Of a stretch of 64,000 bases of DNA, positions 62,140 through 64,000 are shown piece by piece; positions within the stretch are counted from its first letter, which is position 1, and each line of letters opens with the position of its first letter. Source of the stretch: an uncultured Aquimarina sp. (GTDB lineage Bacteria > Bacteroidota > Bacteroidia > Flavobacteriales > Flavobacteriaceae). The position numbers and the translations under genes were made by a program. Location of the stretch: the NCBI GenBank assembly GCA_947498815.1, contig CANMLU010000003.1:124001-188000 (forward strand), read 5' to 3'. The notes below the pieces were generated by a model. It worked only from the letters and a program-made list of their open reading frames with translations, had not been told where the DNA came from and did no database searches.

Positions 62140-62958
62140 TTACCCTCCTATGCGTATTTGAAAACTTCTCCCATCATCTCGTTGTGATCTTCTTGCCCTC
62201 ATTTCTTTCATTTTCTTTGTCAATACATCTTCAAATTGTTCTTGGGTAATGACCTTGCCTTTAGAGGGTTCAATAATTTCAACTTTCTTCTTTGGATTTA
62301 AGACGACCTTGCTGCACAGCATATTTTGTTCTCCATCACCAACTTCCAGTATTAAACCCGGTAATCCCCAATAATTCCCTGGACCATTGTTTATGGGTAT
62401 CTCGGGGGTATACCATGCAGTAATCGTAACCTCTTCTTCGGGAATCGTTTCTTGATCTTCATTATCATTGTTAAGCCTTATGCTTCTTATACGTCGCTCC
62501 ATACGTTTTGCCGTTGCTTTATAGCATGTATAATTTCCTATTTTTTTGGTTTCGTCTTCTAGTTTCCAATCTAATTTTTCTAACTTATCCTTTACCAGAA
62601 ACAATTTACCAAGCATATCTCTTTTACTGGCAAAACGTTCTTCTTTGATATTTTTATATAAGACATCAGATCCACCACCTGCAACCATAATGCGCATTCC
62701 GGTTGCTGATTGTGGTGCTTCCAAGCTTTCTTCTTCTTTATAAACCGATTCGAAAGCACTAAAGCTTAGAGTGAATTCTTTTTGAAATTGCTTTCTAAGC
62801 ATTTCCTGAATTTGTTTCTGCATTTCGGGACTCGTATTTGCATTGCCCATTTTAAGATCAACTTTTCTATTGGTTTTATAGGTAACAACTCCCTGAAAAT
62901 CTTGTGCCGATACGCTTTCTATTATAAAAAGCACTATCAATATTAGTATCCGTATCAT
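62140..62958 (-). CDS. GLPGLI family protein
   Basis: 272 residues with signal peptide (to about VSA-Q 19). The family signature NYWGLPGLILEVGDGE lies near residue 200, before a long basic C-terminal tail (RARRSQRDDGR). GLPGLI proteins are periplasmic/outer-membrane-associated proteins confined to Bacteroidota and nearly always next to a beta-barrel gene, as here. Function unknown. Its promoter faces a divergent histidine kinase gene. Confidence 0.92.
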   Translation of the reverse strand: MIRILILIVLFIIESVSAQDFQGVVTYKTNRKVDLKMGNANTSPEMQKQIQEMLRKQFQKEFTLSFSAFESVYKEEESLEAPQSATGMRIMVAGGGSDVLYKNIKEERFASKRDMLGKLFLVKDKLEKLDWKLEDETKKIGNYTCYKATAKRMERRIRSIRLNNDNEDQETIPEEEVTITAWYTPEIPINNGPGNYWGLPGLILEVGDGEQNMLCSKVVLNPKKKVEIIEPSKGKVITQEQFEDVLTKKMKEMRARRSQRDDGRSFQIRIGG

Positions 62959-63017
62959 AATGTTTTAATTTTTGATTTATATTTCTACAAAGATGAACTC
63001 TGAACACTAACCAGAAG

Positions 63018-63043
63018 GTTAAGTAATGTTAACGACTGTTAAC
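63018..63043. promoter_or_regulatory. Three GTTAA direct repeats at 10-bp spacing
   Basis: GTTAAG at 63018, GTTAAC at 63028 and GTTAAC at 63038, exactly one helical turn apart, in the 125-bp region between the divergent GLPGLI operon and the histidine kinase gene. OmpR/PhoB-type regulators bind direct repeats spaced 10-11 bp, so this is a likely site for the partner of the kinase. The last unit runs into the palindrome AACCAATTGGTT. Confidence 0.6.
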
Positions 63044-63071
63044 CAATTGGTTTTATATAGGATAAGAATCT

Positions 63072-63079
63072 TATTTTTG
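63072..63079 (+). promoter_or_regulatory. Promoter -7 element of the histidine kinase gene
   Basis: TATTTTTG fits TAnnTTTG and lies 12 bp before the ATG at 63084; a TTG at 63047-63049 is 22 bp upstream, a little wide. The GTTAA repeats are just upstream, a good position for an activator. Confidence 0.5.
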
Positions 63080-63083
63080 AATC

Positions 63084-64000
63084 ATGCCAAAAAGAAATTA
63101 CAAGAGTATATTATATTTTATTGCCAGTGTGATCATGATCACACTAGTTATTCAGGTGTATTGGAATTATAAAAATTATCAAACGGGAAAGCAGCAATTG
63201 ATTAATGAAGTACAAATAAGCTTGGATAATGCTGTAGATGAATATTTTACTCAACTCGCCAAAGAAAAAACGATTTTTATTATGCCAGACAGCATGATCA
63301 CAAAAGCCGTTAGACAGGAAAATACTATCAAAAGAAAATTGATCACTCTAAATGACTTTAGAAATATAGATTCTTTTAATCTTAACAAAGACACAAAAAT
63401 TTCTGTACTCAAAGATTCTGGTAATCAAAACATCCATATTTTAAAAAGCCCTAATCTATCCAAATCAGAAATATCAAAGCGCCAAATGGCATTACTTCTT
63501 AATTTAAAAAATGATGAAGAAAACAATCGAAAAATCAACAAAGACAGTATTAGAGTAATCTTTAGAAATCTGGCTTCCAAAGCAATTATATCAATAACAC
63601 AAGATTCTTTGAAGTTAGAAAAAATTAACGCGCTTGTCAAAAACGAATTATCTCGTAAAAATATTAACCTAGACTACGGTTTAAGGTATACCAACCCATT
63701 TGAAGAACAAAAAGAGATTAATAGCAAGATTATTAATTCTGCAATCCTTAAAACAACTTCAAAATCTTCTTTTCTACCTAGAATCAGTGAATTAGAACTC
63801 TTCTTTACCAATGAAAGATTGGCGATTTTTAAGAAAAATCTAGTTGGTATTTCCTTATCATTCTTATTAATGGGTTCTGTAATTGCATGTCTGCTTTTTT
63901 TATTAAGAATTATAAACCGCCAAAAGCAACTTGCCGAGTTAAAAAATGACTTAATCAGTAATATTACTCACGAATTTAAGACGCCAATCGCGACCATAAG
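63084..64000 (+). CDS. Membrane sensor histidine kinase, 3' part missing
   Basis: 305 residues are visible before the right edge. Membrane segment 1 (ILYFIASVIMITLVIQVYW, about 9-27), a periplasmic region of about 220 residues with no recognised domain, membrane segment 2 (about 258-275) and the H-box LISNITHEFKTPIATI at the very end. The ATPase domain is outside the window. A cognate response regulator gene is expected downstream. Divergent from the GLPGLI/barrel operon, which it probably controls (inference). Confidence 0.9.
   Translation, partial: MPKRNYKSILYFIASVIMITLVIQVYWNYKNYQTGKQQLINEVQISLDNAVDEYFTQLAKEKTIFIMPDSMITKAVRQENTIKRKLITLNDFRNIDSFNLNKDTKISVLKDSGNQNIHILKSPNLSKSEISKRQMALLLNLKNDEENNRKINKDSIRVIFRNLASKAIISITQDSLKLEKINALVKNELSRKNINLDYGLRYTNPFEEQKEINSKIINSAILKTTSKSSFLPRISELELFFTNERLAIFKKNLVGISLSFLLMGSVIACLLFLLRIINRQKQLAELKNDLISNITHEFKTPIATI

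Noticed and set aside
1-64000. CRISPR arrays, tRNA/rRNA genes, insertion sequences, prophage
   Set aside because: No regularly spaced repeats, tRNA-like CCA-ended cloverleafs, transposase or phage proteins were recognised by eye on either strand.

Overview
The window is AT-rich, tightly packed DNA that looks like a marine member of the Flavobacteriaceae (Bacteroidota). The grounds are gldA (gliding motility), two TonB-dependent/outer-membrane barrel proteins with CarboxypepD-like N-termini, a GLPGLI protein, DUF3857 proteins, SDR-type threonine dehydrogenase, promoters of the TTG/TAnnTTTG type, and flavobacterial intergenic repeats. I would not name the genus with confidence; Aquimarina-like is a guess. 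No tRNA, rRNA, CRISPR array, transposase, integrase or replication origin was seen. Both ends cut genes.

Layout. 1-5.2 kb: two tandem DUF3857/transglutaminase-like secreted proteins, dtd, rsgA and a small secreted protein. 5.3-9.5 kb: phenylalanine/tyrosine operon pheA - aminotransferase - tyrA - DAHP synthase/chorismate mutase (minus strand), preceded by a complete attenuator: promoter, 25-residue leader peptide with the run FYFFFFYF, antiterminator and terminator. 9.7-12.6 kb: threonine catabolism (tdh, kbl) with a divergent Lrp/AsnC regulator. 12.6-15 kb: gldA, then two unannotated minus-strand genes for 58-residue double-glycine-leader, six-cysteine peptides, then a broken second copy of the gldA 3' end. 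This is the most unusual locus. 15-20.2 kb: a receiver-only protein with a five-PAS histidine kinase, and a GIN-domain lipoprotein with a PagL-like deacylase. 20.2-25.4 kb: metF and a methionine synthase split into two genes, under a SAM-I riboswitch. 25.6-31.3 kb: TonB-dependent receptor, PhoD-like phosphatase and SLC13 transporter in one operon. 31.4-36.9 kb: a LuxR-type two-component pair, a lipoprotein with a duplicated domain, a Coa1-like protein, an orphan degenerate SAM-I element and an unknown gene.

36.9-45.4 kb is a continuous minus-strand assimilatory sulfate reduction cluster: DUF2061, cysH, cysD, cysN, HEPN-fused sulfite reductase, siroheme synthesis (cobA, sirC), ferredoxin reductase and ferredoxin. 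46.3-52.8 kb is the matching homoserine/methionine operon (metY, metX, thrA, osmC, metZ) under a second SAM-I riboswitch, divergent from metK. Together with metH/metF these cover the route from sulfate and aspartate to S-adenosylmethionine. 54.6-59.3 kb holds two paralogous small secreted proteins, DoxX-like membrane proteins, an HGSNAT-like acyltransferase, a small membrane-anchored protein and a DUF302 lipoprotein. 59.3-64 kb holds an outer-membrane barrel protein plus GLPGLI protein, divergent from a histidine kinase cut by the window edge. The divergent promoter region carries three direct repeats at exactly 10-bp spacing, a probable response-regulator site.
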